Shown here in pieces: positions 20,488 to 29,430 of a DNA stretch of 64,000 nt. A program made the translations under genes and the position numbers. Source of the stretch: [Anoxybacillus] calidus (lineage in GTDB: Bacteria > Bacillota > Bacilli > Bacillales > Anoxybacillaceae). The notes beneath the pieces were generated by a model. The model made no database searches, had not been told where the DNA came from, and worked only from the letters and a program-made list of their open reading frames with translations. Location: NCBI RefSeq assembly GCF_013760845.1, contig NZ_JACDUU010000001.1, positions 1 through 64,000 on the forward strand. The letters are read 5' to 3'. Position 1 is the stretch's first letter; each line of letters opens with the position of its first letter.

Positions 20488-21759
20488 ATGGCGTTTCAAA
20501 TTCCGAGAGGAACACAAGATATTCTGCCGGGTGAAGCAGAAAAGTGGCAGTATATCGAGCAAATGGCGCGAGACATTTGTCGGCGTTACAACTATAAAGA
20601 AATTCGCACACCGATTTTTGAACATACGGAGTTGTTTTTGCGCGGTGTTGGCGATACGACAGATATTGTCCAAAAAGAGATGTATACATTTGAAGACCGC
20701 GGCGGTAGAAGTATAACACTCCGTCCTGAAGGAACGGCTTCGGTTGTCCGTTCATTTGTTGAAAATAAAATGTATGGAGATCCGAACCAGCCAATTAAAC
20801 TATATTATGTTGGACCAATGTTTCGTTATGAACGTCCACAGGCAGGAAGATTCCGTCAGTTCGTTCAGTTTGGTGTAGAGGCGCTCGGAAGCAACGATCC
20901 AGCGATTGATGCGGAAGTAATTGCCTTAGCGATGGAAATCTATCAAGCATTAGGATTGAAGAAATTAAAGCTTGTCATTAATAGTTTGGGAGATAAGGAA
21001 AGCAGAATCGCCCATCGTGAAGCGCTTGTTAATCATTTTAAAGGACGCATTCACGAATTTTGTGAAGACTGTCAAACACGATTAGAAAAAAATCCGTTGC
21101 GCATTTTAGATTGCAAAAAAGACCGTGACCATGAGTTGATGGCAACAGCGCCTTCTATCATTGACTATTTAAATGATGAATCACGTCATTATTTTGATAA
21201 GGTTCAAATGTACTTAACAAAGTTAGGAGTAGAGTTTGAAGTAGATCCTCGCCTCGTCCGCGGACTTGATTATTATAATCATACTGCTTTTGAAATTATG
21301 AGCAATGCGGAAGGATTTGGCGCAATTACGACATTGTGCGGCGGTGGCCGTTATAATGGACTAGTTCAGGAAATCGGTGGGCCAGAAACGCCGGGAATCG
21401 GTTTTGCTTTGAGTATTGAACGATTATTAGCAGCGCTCGAAGCAGAAGGCATCACGCTTCCAGTAGCTCAAGGGATTGATTGTTACGTGGTTGCGTTGGG
21501 TGAAAAAGCGAAAGATGAATCGGTTGTGATCGTGGACAAGTTACGAAAAGCAGGTATTGCAGCAGAGAAAGACTATCAGGACCGCAAAGTAAAAGCACAA
21601 TTTAAAGCCGCTGATCGTTTGCAAGCAAAATATGTAGCCATTATTGGAGATGAAGAGTTAGAAAAGAACGTCATAAACGTAAAAGATATGGCTACGGGCG
21701 AACAAGTGGAAGTGTCACTCGATTCATTTACCGAATATTTGCGCGAGAAATTGGTGTAA
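20488..21759 (+). CDS. hisS: Histidine--tRNA ligase
   Basis: A 423-aa class II aminoacyl-tRNA synthetase. It begins [16 protein letters not shown]. Motif 2 ([11 protein letters not shown]) and the histidine-specific [14 protein letters not shown] segment are present. A C-terminal anticodon-binding domain occupies about 330-423. AGGAGG precedes the ATG. It is co-transcribed with aspS 12 nt downstream and preceded by a T-box leader, which controls both synthetases. Confidence 0.98.
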   Translation: MAFQIPRGTQDILPGEAEKWQYIEQMARDICRRYNYKEIRTPIFEHTELFLRGVGDTTDIVQKEMYTFEDRGGRSITLRPEGTASVVRSFVENKMYGDPNQPIKLYYVGPMFRYERPQAGRFRQFVQFGVEALGSNDPAIDAEVIALAMEIYQALGLKKLKLVINSLGDKESRIAHREALVNHFKGRIHEFCEDCQTRLEKNPLRILDCKKDRDHELMATAPSIIDYLNDESRHYFDKVQMYLTKLGVEFEVDPRLVRGLDYYNHTAFEIMSNAEGFGAITTLCGGGRYNGLVQEIGGPETPGIGFALSIERLLAALEAEGITLPVAQGIDCYVVALGEKAKDESVVIVDKLRKAGIAAEKDYQDRKVKAQFKAADRLQAKYVAIIGDEELEKNVINVKDMATGEQVEVSLDSFTEYLREKLV

Positions 21760-21771
21760 GGAGGAAGAAAC

Positions 21772-23547
21772 ATGTTTGGAAGAACGCACTATTGCGGTGA
21801 AGTGACGGAACAAGCAATTGGTGAGAAAGTAAGTCTAAAAGGATGGGTGCAGAAGCGGCGTGATCTTGGTGGACTCATTTTTATCGATCTTCGTGACCGC
21901 ACTGGTATTGTTCAAGTAGTATTTAGTCCGGAAGTATCCGAGGAAGCGTTAAAAGTAGCAGAGACTGTGCGTGGAGAGTATGTTCTTGATATAGAGGGAA
22001 TTGTTGTTGCCCGTGAAGAAGGAACCATTAATCCCAATCTTCCTACAGGTAAGATCGAAGTTCAAGCTGAACGTGTAACGATTATTAACGAGGCGAAAAC
22101 ACCGCCGTTTGTGATTGATGATCGAACAGATGTATCGGAAGATGTGCGCCTTAAATATCGCTATTTAGACTTGCGCCGTCCTGTTATGTTTAACACGTTT
22201 AAAATGAGACATCAAGTAACAAAAGCCATCCGTGATTTTCTCGATGAAGAAGGATTTTTAGAAGTAGAAACACCGATTTTAACAAAAAGTACTCCAGAAG
22301 GTGCGCGTGACTATTTAGTGCCAAGCCGTGTTCATCCTGGTGAATTTTATGCGCTGCCGCAATCGCCGCAAATTTTTAAACAATTATTAATGGTTGCCGG
22401 CTTTGAACGTTACTATCAAATTGCGCGCTGCTTCCGTGACGAAGACTTGCGTGCTGACCGCCAGCCGGAGTTTACACAAGTCGATATTGAGACATCTTTT
22501 ATGAGCCAAGAGGACATTATGGCGATGGTGGAACGAATGATGGCACGTGTCATGAAAGTGGCAAAGGGAATTGATTTGCCAATTCCGTTCCCAAGAATGT
22601 CTTATGATGAAGCAATGAGCCGATATGGTTCTGACAAGCCAGATACTCGCTTTGCGATGGAACTTGTCGATTTATCCGAACAAGTAAAAGGTTGCGGCTT
22701 TAAAGTATTTGCGAGCGCAGTTGAAAACGGGGGACAAGTAAAGGCGATTAATGTGAAAGGAGCCGCAGATAAATATTCCCGTAAAGATATTGACGGTTTA
22801 ACAGAATTTGTTTCCCGTTACGGTGCAAAAGGACTTGCGTGGTTAAAGGTGGAAGAGGACGGCTTAAAAGGTCCGATCGCGAAATTCTTTACTGAAGAAG
22901 AGCAAAAAGGCTTTAAGCAAGCGTTAGATGCAGAAACAGGAGATTTATTGTTGTTTGTTGCTGATAAGAAAAGCGTTGTTGCGGACTCTCTCGGTGCATT
23001 GCGCTTAAAGCTTGGCAAAGATCTAAAGTTAATTGATGAGACAAAGTTCAACTTCTTGTGGGTGACTGACTGGCCGTTGTTAGAGTATGATGAAGAAGAA
23101 GGTCGTTATTATGCAGCGCATCACCCATTTACAATGCCTGTACGCGAAGATTTACCGCTGTTAGAAACAGAACCAGACAAAGTACGTGCGCAAGCATATG
23201 ACCTTGTTTTAAATGGATATGAACTTGGCGGCGGTTCATTGCGTATTTTTGAACGCGCTGTTCAGGTGAAAATGTTTGAGGCGCTTGGATTTACGGAAGA
23301 AGAAGCACGTGCGCAATTCGGCTTTTTATTAGAAGCGTTTGAATATGGAACACCGCCACATGGTGGCATCGCCTTAGGACTTGACCGTCTTGTTATGCTG
23401 CTTGCTGGCCGCTCAAACCTTCGTGATACGATTGCTTTCCCTAAAACAGCAAGCGCAAGCTGCTTGTTAACAGAAGCACCAAGTGCGGTTGACGAAGCGC
23501 AGCTTCAGGAGTTGCATTTATCGTTAAATTTGGAAAAAAATGAATAA
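21772..23547 (+). CDS. aspS: Aspartate--tRNA ligase
   Basis: A 591-aa class IIb synthetase with an N-terminal OB-fold anticodon-binding domain (about 1-105), the catalytic core with motif 2 ([17 protein letters not shown]), a bacterial GAD insertion (about 300-420) and motif 3 ([15 protein letters not shown]). TAAGGAGG precedes the ATG. The 12-nt gap to hisS and lack of an internal terminator indicate one transcript under the upstream T-box. The length is normal. Confidence 0.98.
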   Translation: MFGRTHYCGEVTEQAIGEKVSLKGWVQKRRDLGGLIFIDLRDRTGIVQVVFSPEVSEEALKVAETVRGEYVLDIEGIVVAREEGTINPNLPTGKIEVQAERVTIINEAKTPPFVIDDRTDVSEDVRLKYRYLDLRRPVMFNTFKMRHQVTKAIRDFLDEEGFLEVETPILTKSTPEGARDYLVPSRVHPGEFYALPQSPQIFKQLLMVAGFERYYQIARCFRDEDLRADRQPEFTQVDIETSFMSQEDIMAMVERMMARVMKVAKGIDLPIPFPRMSYDEAMSRYGSDKPDTRFAMELVDLSEQVKGCGFKVFASAVENGGQVKAINVKGAADKYSRKDIDGLTEFVSRYGAKGLAWLKVEEDGLKGPIAKFFTEEEQKGFKQALDAETGDLLLFVADKKSVVADSLGALRLKLGKDLKLIDETKFNFLWVTDWPLLEYDEEEGRYYAAHHPFTMPVREDLPLLETEPDKVRAQAYDLVLNGYELGGGSLRIFERAVQVKMFEALGFTEEEARAQFGFLLEAFEYGTPPHGGIALGLDRLVMLLAGRSNLRDTIAFPKTASASCLLTEAPSAVDEAQLQELHLSLNLEKNE

Positions 23548-23565
23548 AACCCTCATATCTCTTGC

Positions 23566-23594
23566 TTGAAATCGCTTTCCATTTATGTTATGAT
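23566..23594 (+). promoter_or_regulatory. Sigma-A promoter of 6S RNA
   Basis: TTGAAA at 23566-23571 and TATGAT at 23589-23594 are separated by 17 nt, a near-consensus housekeeping promoter. The predicted start of transcription is at about 23601. Confidence 0.85.
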
Positions 23595-23602
23595 ACAGTC
23601 AC

Positions 23603-23800
23603 AACATGAGTCCTGATGTGTTCGTCGTATAACCTGTTGTTTTGACCGAACAATAAGTTATACGGGAGCCCGGGGTTTTCAAGCGGCGTACATGCCTCTG
23701 GCAGTGAGGACGTGCAAACCTTGAAACAGGGCACCCACCTGCCGTGAGCGGGTTCAAAACGAAGGCATCGCGACGGCACGATTGGGACTTACATAAAGAA
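23603..23800 (+). ncRNA. ssrS: 6S RNA (BsrA/6S-1 type)
   Basis: A region of about 190 nt downstream of aspS, the location of 6S-1 (bsrA) in B. subtilis. The 5' end GAGTCCTGATGTGTTCGTC pairs with the 3' end GATTGGGACTTACAT to close the long rod. The interior has GC-rich pairing on both sides of a large bubble that mimics an open promoter. 6S RNA binds sigma-A RNA polymerase and reduces transcription in stationary phase. The exact ends are estimates. Confidence 0.88.
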
Positions 23801-23805
23801 CGATT

Positions 23806-23842
23806 CCCCTATGTAAAGCTACGCTTTGCATAGGGTTTTTTG
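23806..23842 (+). terminator. Terminator of 6S RNA
   Basis: CCCTATGTAAAG pairs with CTTTGCATAGGG around CTACG and is followed by TTTTTTG. Confidence 0.88.
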
Positions 23843-23893
23843 TTATAGAAGTGACAAAAAAATCCGATTGAAATACTTATATTTATCGTGTAG

Positions 23894-23899
23894 TATAAT
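23894..23899 (+). promoter_or_regulatory. -10 element for tcdA
   Basis: TATAAT in the context GTAGTATAATATC, 42 nt before the tcdA ATG. TTGAAA at 23868-23873 could be the -35, but the spacing of 20 nt is long. Confidence 0.55.
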
Positions 23900-23940
23900 A
23901 TCGACTTTAAAAATGTTGAGGATTATAACGGAGGGTGCAG

Positions 23941-24705
23941 ATGTTACACCAATTTTCTCGCAACGAACTAGCCATTGGTAAGGAAGGTTTAGAAAAACTT
24001 AAAAATACGACAGTAGCTGTATTAGGAATTGGCGGAGTCGGTTCATTTGCTGTTGAAGCATTGGCACGCTCAGGTGTCGGCCGATTAGTATTAGTTGACA
24101 AAGATGATGTCGATATTACGAATATTAACCGCCAGATTCATGCGCTTCTTTCTACGGTGGGCCGTCCGAAAGTCGATTTAATGAAAGAACGTATTGCTGA
24201 TATTAACCCTGAGTGTGAAGTGATTGCTCTAAAAATGTTCTATACGGAAGAAACATATGAACAATTTTTCAGTTATGGTTTGGATTTTGTTATCGATGCG
24301 TCTGACACGATTACGTATAAAATTCATTTAATGAAAGAATGTTTAAAACGAGATATTCCAATTATTTCGAGTATGGGAGCAGCCAATAAAATGGATCCTA
24401 CTCGCTTCCGTATTGCTGATATTTCGAAAACGCACACAGATCCAATCGCGAAAGTTATCCGCACAAGATTACGTAAAGAAGGGATTCATAAAGGCATTCC
24501 TGTTGTTTTCTCTGATGAAAAGCCAATTATTATTCGTGAGGATGTGCGTAAGGAAGTGGGAAATGATCAAGCGACAATTCGGAAAGCAAAGATGCCGCCG
24601 TCTTCCAATGCCTTTGTTCCATCCGTTGCAGGGCTTATTATGGCTTCCTATGTGGTAAGAGAAGTATTAAAGGATGTTAAAATTCATCGCGTTGGTGAGG
24701 AGTAA
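23941..24705 (+). CDS. tcdA: tRNA threonylcarbamoyladenosine dehydratase TcdA
   Basis: A 254-aa E1/ThiF-like enzyme (YrvM in B. subtilis) that uses ATP to cyclise t6A at position 37 of tRNAs. The nucleotide-binding motif VLGIGGVGSFAVEAL (about residues 30-44) and the conserved NINRQIHAL are present, as is DASDTITYK in the adenylation pocket. I chose ATG 23941, six nt after GGAGG; the GTG two codons earlier overlaps the ribosome site. It is a single gene between the 6S terminator and a strong terminator. Confidence 0.93.
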   Translation: MLHQFSRNELAIGKEGLEKLKNTTVAVLGIGGVGSFAVEALARSGVGRLVLVDKDDVDITNINRQIHALLSTVGRPKVDLMKERIADINPECEVIALKMFYTEETYEQFFSYGLDFVIDASDTITYKIHLMKECLKRDIPIISSMGAANKMDPTRFRIADISKTHTDPIAKVIRTRLRKEGIHKGIPVVFSDEKPIIIREDVRKEVGNDQATIRKAKMPPSSNAFVPSVAGLIMASYVVREVLKDVKIHRVGEE

Positions 24706-24740
24706 AAAAATCGCGAAGCATTTTGCTTCGCGATTTTTTA
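24704..24740. terminator. Bidirectional terminator between tcdA and the RsfA-like gene
   Basis: TCGCGAAGCA and TGCTTCGCGA form a perfect stem with a TTT loop, A-run on the left and T-run on the right. Confidence 0.9.
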
Positions 24741-25373
24741 TTATTGTGTCGCAACATGTTCTAAATTCCCATTTTTGTCCATACGGAATATATGGGCCGA
24801 TTGTTGTGTTTCGATTTCTTCCATCAACACCATTTTGCGGGCTCGCTCCATAATTTTGATGAGCGCTTGATAATCTTCTTGAATCATCTCTTGTTGTTCC
24901 ATCAAATCAGTTAGCTTTTTCTCTAATTCTTTATTTCGCTGTTGTAATTCCTCATTTTGCTTTTTGAGTCGATTGTTTTCTTCTCTAAGTTTTTGAGATT
25001 GAATATCTGTTTGATTTAACGATTGTAAAAAAGCAATACATTGCTCGAGTGTAATCGCATTTGGAGCAGGAAGAAGACAAGATGAAATAAGTTGTGACGA
25101 ATGTTGTTCTGTTCGCTGAAGCTTCTTCGCGGCGCTTTCTAATGCTCTTTTTCGCTCTTTTCTCTGTTTCTTTGCCAGTTCAATTGCTTCCACATATCTC
25201 TTTCTTACTTCTGCGTTCCAGCGAAAGCCGCAAGCCGCTGCGGTTCTATTAAGCTTATCTCCTACTTCCTCGAAAGCAGCTAGCTGAGTGCCACCTTCAC
25301 GAATGTAGCGCAACACCGTCTCTGCTAACAGTAAATCATCTTCATGCGTCCATGCATCTTGCCGTGTTTTCAT
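24741..25373 (-). CDS. RsfA-family transcription factor
   Basis: About 210 aa. The N-terminal Myb/SANT-like domain contains AWTHEDDLLLAETVLRYI, TQLAAFEEVG and AAACGFRWNAEVRKRY, which is characteristic of the RsfA/YlbO family. A long basic helix (about residues 60-80) and a coiled coil (about 120-170, rich in E, K, Q) follow. B. subtilis RsfA is a sigma-F-dependent fine-tuner of prespore genes; another paralogue there is YlbO. I start at ATG 25373 (MKTRQDAW) with AGGGGTGA upstream rather than at 25391. Which paralogue this is cannot be decided from sequence alone. Confidence 0.8.
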   Translation of the reverse strand: MKTRQDAWTHEDDLLLAETVLRYIREGGTQLAAFEEVGDKLNRTAAACGFRWNAEVRKRYVEAIELAKKQRKERKRALESAAKKLQRTEQHSSQLISSCLLPAPNAITLEQCIAFLQSLNQTDIQSQKLREENNRLKKQNEELQQRNKELEKKLTDLMEQQEMIQEDYQALIKIMERARKMVLMEEIETQQSAHIFRMDKNGNLEHVATQ

Positions 25374-25478
25374 TATGTCACCCCTGTGCACGTCATTTCA
25401 TAGAGTTTCTAATAGGTTTTCCACACTACATAAATTTTAAACATTCTCTGTTTTTATAAAAATGAATGAATCATCCAA

Positions 25479-25523
25479 TTGACATTATTTGGTGTAATAG
25501 TGTACTATCTAACTAGAACACTA
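25479..25523 (+). promoter_or_regulatory. Promoter with overlapping GntR (YtrA-type) operator
   Basis: TTGACA (25479-25484) and TACTAT (25503-25508) are 18 nt apart. The inverted repeat TAGTGT (25498-25503), 14 nt, ACACTA (25518-25523) covers the -10 and start region. This is the arrangement expected for repression by the YtrA-type GntR protein encoded second in the operon. Confidence 0.75.
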
Positions 25524-25552
25524 ATTCACTAATATTGTTTGGGGGCTACGAA

Positions 25553-26332
25553 ATGAATCAATGGAAAGGTCTGTTAAGAAAAGAATTTCATATTTCTAAA
25601 ACTGGAATTTTAGTTAGTATCGCATTAGTAATTGCTGGCCATCTAATTGCCTATATATTTTCTCTGAAATACAACGATCCGCAAATTATGTTCGTACCAT
25701 CGATTGTGATCGTTGCTTTGCATATTTTTTATTTAACCGTTTTTATGTATTTAAGTTTGCAAACAGAGGCAAAACATTTACATTTGTGGCTCCATACTTC
25801 TCATTCAGCGTTCAGTTTGCTGCTGGCGAAACTGTTAACAGGAATGGTAGGTTTTCTCTTCTCTTTCTCTGTTTCTGGAATGTTTGCGTACATCGGGTTA
25901 TTAAAATTGCGCGGCGTATACTTTTCAGAAGAAACATGGGAGACAATGCTTGTATTAAAAAGCGGCTTATTGGTTGGCATTAACGTTGCCTTGCTTTCCA
26001 TTTATTTAGCGATTTGGTTAGTGTTTTATTGGACGATTTACCAGCTGCTTAAACGATTTATGACAAGGTTCGGCGGGCTAGTCATTGTCATGATTAGCTT
26101 TTTCGTTACTGGGATGGGGAAATTGTTTCAAAAGACCGTGTTATATGAAAAGCTAACGAAGTGGGGCTATTTTGATATAGCTGTCGTTAGAAATATCGCT
26201 TTAGAGAAAAAATACGTAATGATGGAAAAAGTGGGGCAAATTCCAATTGGGACATTTGTGTATTATAGCATTATAGCTATTGGATTATTTATTTTATCTG
26301 CCTGGTTGATTGATAGAAAAGTTGAGGTGTAG
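25553..26332 (+). CDS. ABC-2-type membrane protein of the GntR-linked operon
   Basis: About 259 aa with six predicted membrane helices and no ATPase motifs, beginning MNQWKGLLRKEFHISK; the WKGLLRKEF start is common in ABC-2 permeases of Bacilli. It is the first gene of a five-gene operon (permease, GntR, ATPase, ATPase, permease). I chose ATG 25553, preceded by TTTGGGGG; the frame is open from TTG 25535. It probably pairs with the first ATPase. The substrate is unknown. Confidence 0.75.
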   Translation: MNQWKGLLRKEFHISKTGILVSIALVIAGHLIAYIFSLKYNDPQIMFVPSIVIVALHIFYLTVFMYLSLQTEAKHLHLWLHTSHSAFSLLLAKLLTGMVGFLFSFSVSGMFAYIGLLKLRGVYFSEETWETMLVLKSGLLVGINVALLSIYLAIWLVFYWTIYQLLKRFMTRFGGLVIVMISFFVTGMGKLFQKTVLYEKLTKWGYFDIAVVRNIALEKKYVMMEKVGQIPIGTFVYYSIIAIGLFILSAWLIDRKVEV

Positions 26333-26337
26333 CCACA

Positions 26338-26712
26338 ATGACAGAAGAATTTGACGCATCCAAACCGATATATATGCAGCTTGCAGAGAGGATTAATAAA
26401 AAAATTATTCGAAATGAACTTGGGCTTGGAGAGAAGCTTCCATCAGTAAGGGAAATGGCAGTGCAATCGGGGGTCAATCCCAATACGGTGCAACGAACTT
26501 ATAGCGAACTTGAAAGGATGGGGATTGTGGAAACGCGGCGCGGTCAAGGAACGTTTGTAACGGAAAACAAAGAAGTTATAAAGCGTTTAAGGGAGCAGTT
26601 AAAGCAGGAAATTATGTCTGAATTTGTTCGGAATATGAAAGAGCTAGGGTTTACCATGGATGAGATTATTACCTCCTTAAAAGATATTAATCAGAAAGAG
26701 GGAGGAGTTTAA
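26338..26712 (+). CDS. GntR-family regulator, YtrA subfamily
   Basis: A 124-aa protein. The N-terminal winged helix has IYMQLAERINKKIIRNEL, GEKLPSVREMAVQSGVNPNTVQRTY split over about residues 10-55, and GQGTFV at the wing. The C-terminus is only a short helical region for dimerisation, as in YtrA-type GntR proteins, with no ligand domain. Such regulators usually repress the ABC operon in which they lie, and many respond to envelope-active antibiotics. Its likely operator is at 25498-25523. It lies 5 nt after the first permease gene. Confidence 0.88.
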   Translation: MTEEFDASKPIYMQLAERINKKIIRNELGLGEKLPSVREMAVQSGVNPNTVQRTYSELERMGIVETRRGQGTFVTENKEVIKRLREQLKQEIMSEFVRNMKELGFTMDEIITSLKDINQKEGGV

Positions 26713-26714
26713 CG

Positions 26715-27416
26715 ATGATTGAACTGCAGAACGTAACGAAAAGGTACGGCAACCTTGTGGCACTAGAAAATGTTTCATTACAGTTAGAAAAAGGAAAAAT
26801 CGTTGGAGTGTTGGGAGCTAACGGAAGCGGAAAATCTACGCTATTAAAATTAATTGCCGGTTTAGCTTTTCCGACAAAAGGAAAGGTGCTCGTTGATGGA
26901 CAGGAGGTAACAAGAAACATAAGCCAGAAGGTAGCTTATTTATCAGAATTAGATGCTTACTATCATAACTTTACTGCTCGAGATATGATCCATTTTTACG
27001 CTTCACAGTTTATCGATTTTAATAAGGAAAAAGCGAATGAAATACTAGATTTTATGCAGTTAGACCCGAATAAAAAGCTTAAAACTTTATCGAAAGGAAG
27101 CCGCGGTCGTGTCAAAATTGCGTTAACTCTTGCGAGAGAAGTACCTGTTTTGCTTATGGATGAGCCATTATCCGGACTTGACCCTATGGTTCGAGAGTCG
27201 ATTGTAAAGGGGCTTATCTCCTTTATCAATTTAGAAAAACAAATCGTGATCATAACAACACATGAGGTGAGCGAAATCGAATTTTTACTGGATGAGGTTA
27301 TATTAATCCGCGACGGAAAGGTGATTGAACGAGCTTTGGTTGATCAATTAAGAGAAACGAATCATCAAAGCGTCGTCGATTGGCTGAAAAAAATGTATAA
27401 AGGGGAAGGGAAATAA
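26715..27416 (+). CDS. ABC transporter ATP-binding protein (first)
   Basis: A 233-aa ATPase. Walker A LGANGSGKSTLLK (about residues 34-46), signature LSKGSRGRVKIA, Walker B VLLMDEPLSGLDP and the H-loop histidine in TTHEVSE are present. It begins 2 nt after the GntR gene and ends one codon before the next ATPase, whose start follows its stop directly. The signature (LSKGS) is a variant of LSGGQ. It likely energises the membrane protein encoded at 25553. Confidence 0.9.
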   Translation: MIELQNVTKRYGNLVALENVSLQLEKGKIVGVLGANGSGKSTLLKLIAGLAFPTKGKVLVDGQEVTRNISQKVAYLSELDAYYHNFTARDMIHFYASQFIDFNKEKANEILDFMQLDPNKKLKTLSKGSRGRVKIALTLAREVPVLLMDEPLSGLDPMVRESIVKGLISFINLEKQIVIITTHEVSEIEFLLDEVILIRDGKVIERALVDQLRETNHQSVVDWLKKMYKGEGK

Positions 27417-28331
27417 ATGAAACCTGTGTTACAAATTAAAAATTTACGGAAAGACATTGGAAAAAAAACGATTATTCACGATTTATCGCTGGATGTATTT
27501 GCTGGTGAAGTATTTGGATTTCTTGGGCCAAACGGAGCGGGAAAAACGACAACGATTCGTATGATTGTGGGGCTTATGGGAATTACGAGTGGCGAAGTGC
27601 TAATTAACGGGATCAGTATAAAAAAAGATTTTGCAAAAGCGATTCAACATGTTGGAGCTATTGTTGAGAATCCGGAGATGTATAAGTTTTTAACTGGATA
27701 TCAAAACTTGCTTCATTATGCACGAATGGTAAAGGGAGTCACAAAAGAACGAATCAATGAGGTTGTTGAACTGGTTGGTTTAGAAAAGAGAATTCACGAT
27801 AAAGTGAAGACATATTCGCTTGGAATGAGACAGCGGTTAGGTTTGGCACAAGCTTTGTTGCACAAACCTTCTCTACTTATTTTAGATGAACCGACTAATG
27901 GGCTTGATCCAGCTGGAATTCGTGAAATTCGCGACTATTTGCGTAAGTTAGCGAAACAGGAAGGATTAGCTGTTATTGTATCTAGCCATCTTTTATCAGA
28001 AATGGAAATGATGTGTGACCGATTTGCAATTATACAGCATGGAAGATTAGTAGGAATCGAATCCGTTCAAGATTTAGTCAATAGTTCCCAGAAAGTTTTG
28101 TTAAATGTGAACCCTGTTGAGGAGGCAGTAAGTATTATTAGGCAGATATATTCGAATGCGTTGCGACAAGTAACAAAACAAGGGATTGAGATTTCTGTTG
28201 AGCGTGAGCAAATCCCAGCGATTAATGCAGCTTTGGTCTCCAAAGGTGTAAAAGTATACGGTATTCAAACTGTCGCGAAGTCGTTAGAAGAAAGATTTTT
28301 AGAGATGACTGGAGGAAACGAAATTGCCTAG
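27417..28331 (+). CDS. ABC transporter ATP-binding protein (second, BcrA-like)
   Basis: A 304-aa ATPase with Walker A GPNGAGKTTTIR (about residues 39-50), signature YSLGMRQRLGLA, Walker B LLILDEPTNGLDP and SSHLLSEMEMMCDR. The C-terminal extension (about 220-304) is typical of BcrA/LtnF-type bacitracin or lantibiotic immunity ATPases. It starts immediately after the first ATPase stop and overlaps the next permease gene by 8 nt. Together with the downstream permease it looks like an antibiotic or peptide export/immunity pair; this is inference from family resemblance. Confidence 0.88.
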   Translation: MKPVLQIKNLRKDIGKKTIIHDLSLDVFAGEVFGFLGPNGAGKTTTIRMIVGLMGITSGEVLINGISIKKDFAKAIQHVGAIVENPEMYKFLTGYQNLLHYARMVKGVTKERINEVVELVGLEKRIHDKVKTYSLGMRQRLGLAQALLHKPSLLILDEPTNGLDPAGIREIRDYLRKLAKQEGLAVIVSSHLLSEMEMMCDRFAIIQHGRLVGIESVQDLVNSSQKVLLNVNPVEEAVSIIRQIYSNALRQVTKQGIEISVEREQIPAINAALVSKGVKVYGIQTVAKSLEERFLEMTGGNEIA

Positions 28332-29277
28332 TTTTATTTCATTAATTCAAAACGAAAATATGAAAATTTATCGTCGGATGAGCACATGGGTGATGATTGG
28401 GTTGCTTGCATTGGCGACAATAGCAGGAGCATTGATGATCAAGGGAACGCATAAAGAAGAAGCAACAGGAGATTGGAAGAAACAAATTATAGCGGAGAAT
28501 CAAACATTGAAGGCGCAGCTTTCGGAAGGGAATATGCCGAAAGCTTATAACAAACAATTAGAAAAACAATTGAGAATTAATGAATATCGTCTAGAGCATG
28601 AGTTAAAGCCGATTGCATCCAATTCATTTTGGGGATTTGTTGTCGAGTCATCGAACCTAATTGAGTTTATTACTTTATTTACGATTGTTATCGCAGCCGG
28701 AAGCGTTGCTAATGAGTTTTCATGGGGAACAATTAAACTGCTATTAATTCGCCCGGCAAGTCGCTCGAAAATTTTACTTTCAAAGTATGCCGCAACCATT
28801 TTATTTGCAGTGTGTATGTTATTATTTTTGTTAATATCTTCGTTTATAGTCAGTGCGGTCGTTTTTGGTGTGGAAAATGTTCGTGACCCGTATTTAGCTT
28901 ATCAAGATGGAAGAGTTGTCGAAACAAGTATGATTCTTCATGTATTAAGCGTCTATGGACTCAACTCTGTCAATCTCGTGATGATGGTGACATTTGCTTT
29001 TATGATTTCAACTGTGTTTCGCAACAGCTCATTCGCGATAGGCTTGGCAATTTTCTTAATGTTTACTGGTTCGCAAATTACGATGCTTCTTGCTGCAAAA
29101 TTTGAGTGGGCAAAATATTCATTGTTTGCGAATACAAATTTAATGCAATACATTGACGGAATACCGCCTGTTGAAGGAATGACGATGTCCTTTTCGATTA
29201 TGATGCTTCTTGTTTATTTTGCAGCGTTTAACAGTTTAACGTGGTTAATCTTTAAAAAACGAGACATTGCTGCGTAA
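28324..29277 (+). CDS. ABC-2-type permease (BcrB-like)
   Basis: A 317-aa protein. One N-terminal membrane helix (about residues 20-40) is followed by a roughly 60-residue extracytoplasmic loop rich in E and K, then five more helices. GTIKLLLIRPASRSKILLSK (after the second helix) is the conserved ABC-2 cytoplasmic motif. The start is TTG, 8 nt after GGAGG, and overlaps the second ATPase gene. It is the last gene of the operon and the likely membrane partner of the second ATPase. Confidence 0.85.
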   Translation: MPSFISLIQNENMKIYRRMSTWVMIGLLALATIAGALMIKGTHKEEATGDWKKQIIAENQTLKAQLSEGNMPKAYNKQLEKQLRINEYRLEHELKPIASNSFWGFVVESSNLIEFITLFTIVIAAGSVANEFSWGTIKLLLIRPASRSKILLSKYAATILFAVCMLLFLLISSFIVSAVVFGVENVRDPYLAYQDGRVVETSMILHVLSVYGLNSVNLVMMVTFAFMISTVFRNSSFAIGLAIFLMFTGSQITMLLAAKFEWAKYSLFANTNLMQYIDGIPPVEGMTMSFSIMMLLVYFAAFNSLTWLIFKKRDIAA

Positions 29278-29321
29278 TTGTAAGAAAGAATCTCAGCTTT
29301 GAACATAGAGCGCATTATTTA

Positions 29322-29350
29322 TTGAAAATTTTTAATGATTCGTTTATATT
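29322..29350 (+). promoter_or_regulatory. Sigma-A promoter of the RND pump gene
   Basis: TTGAAA (29322-29327) and TATATT (29345-29350) are separated by 17 nt. The leader is about 70 nt long and contains two palindromes. Confidence 0.7.
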
Positions 29351-29362
29351 GTTATAGTGATA

Positions 29363-29399
29363 TGACTGATCAGTCAGTTTAGTAAACTACCGAACGGTC
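29363..29399 (+). promoter_or_regulatory. Two palindromes, likely TetR-family operators
   Basis: TGACTGATCAGTCA at 29363-29376 is a perfect 14-bp palindrome just after the -10. ACCGAACGGT (about 29389-29398) is a 4-2-4 dyad. Both have the look of TetR/AcrR sites, and a TetR-type regulator is encoded right after the pump. Confidence 0.65.
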
Positions 29400-29430
29400 G
29401 TAATGTAGTCTTTAGGAAAGGAAGGAAACT

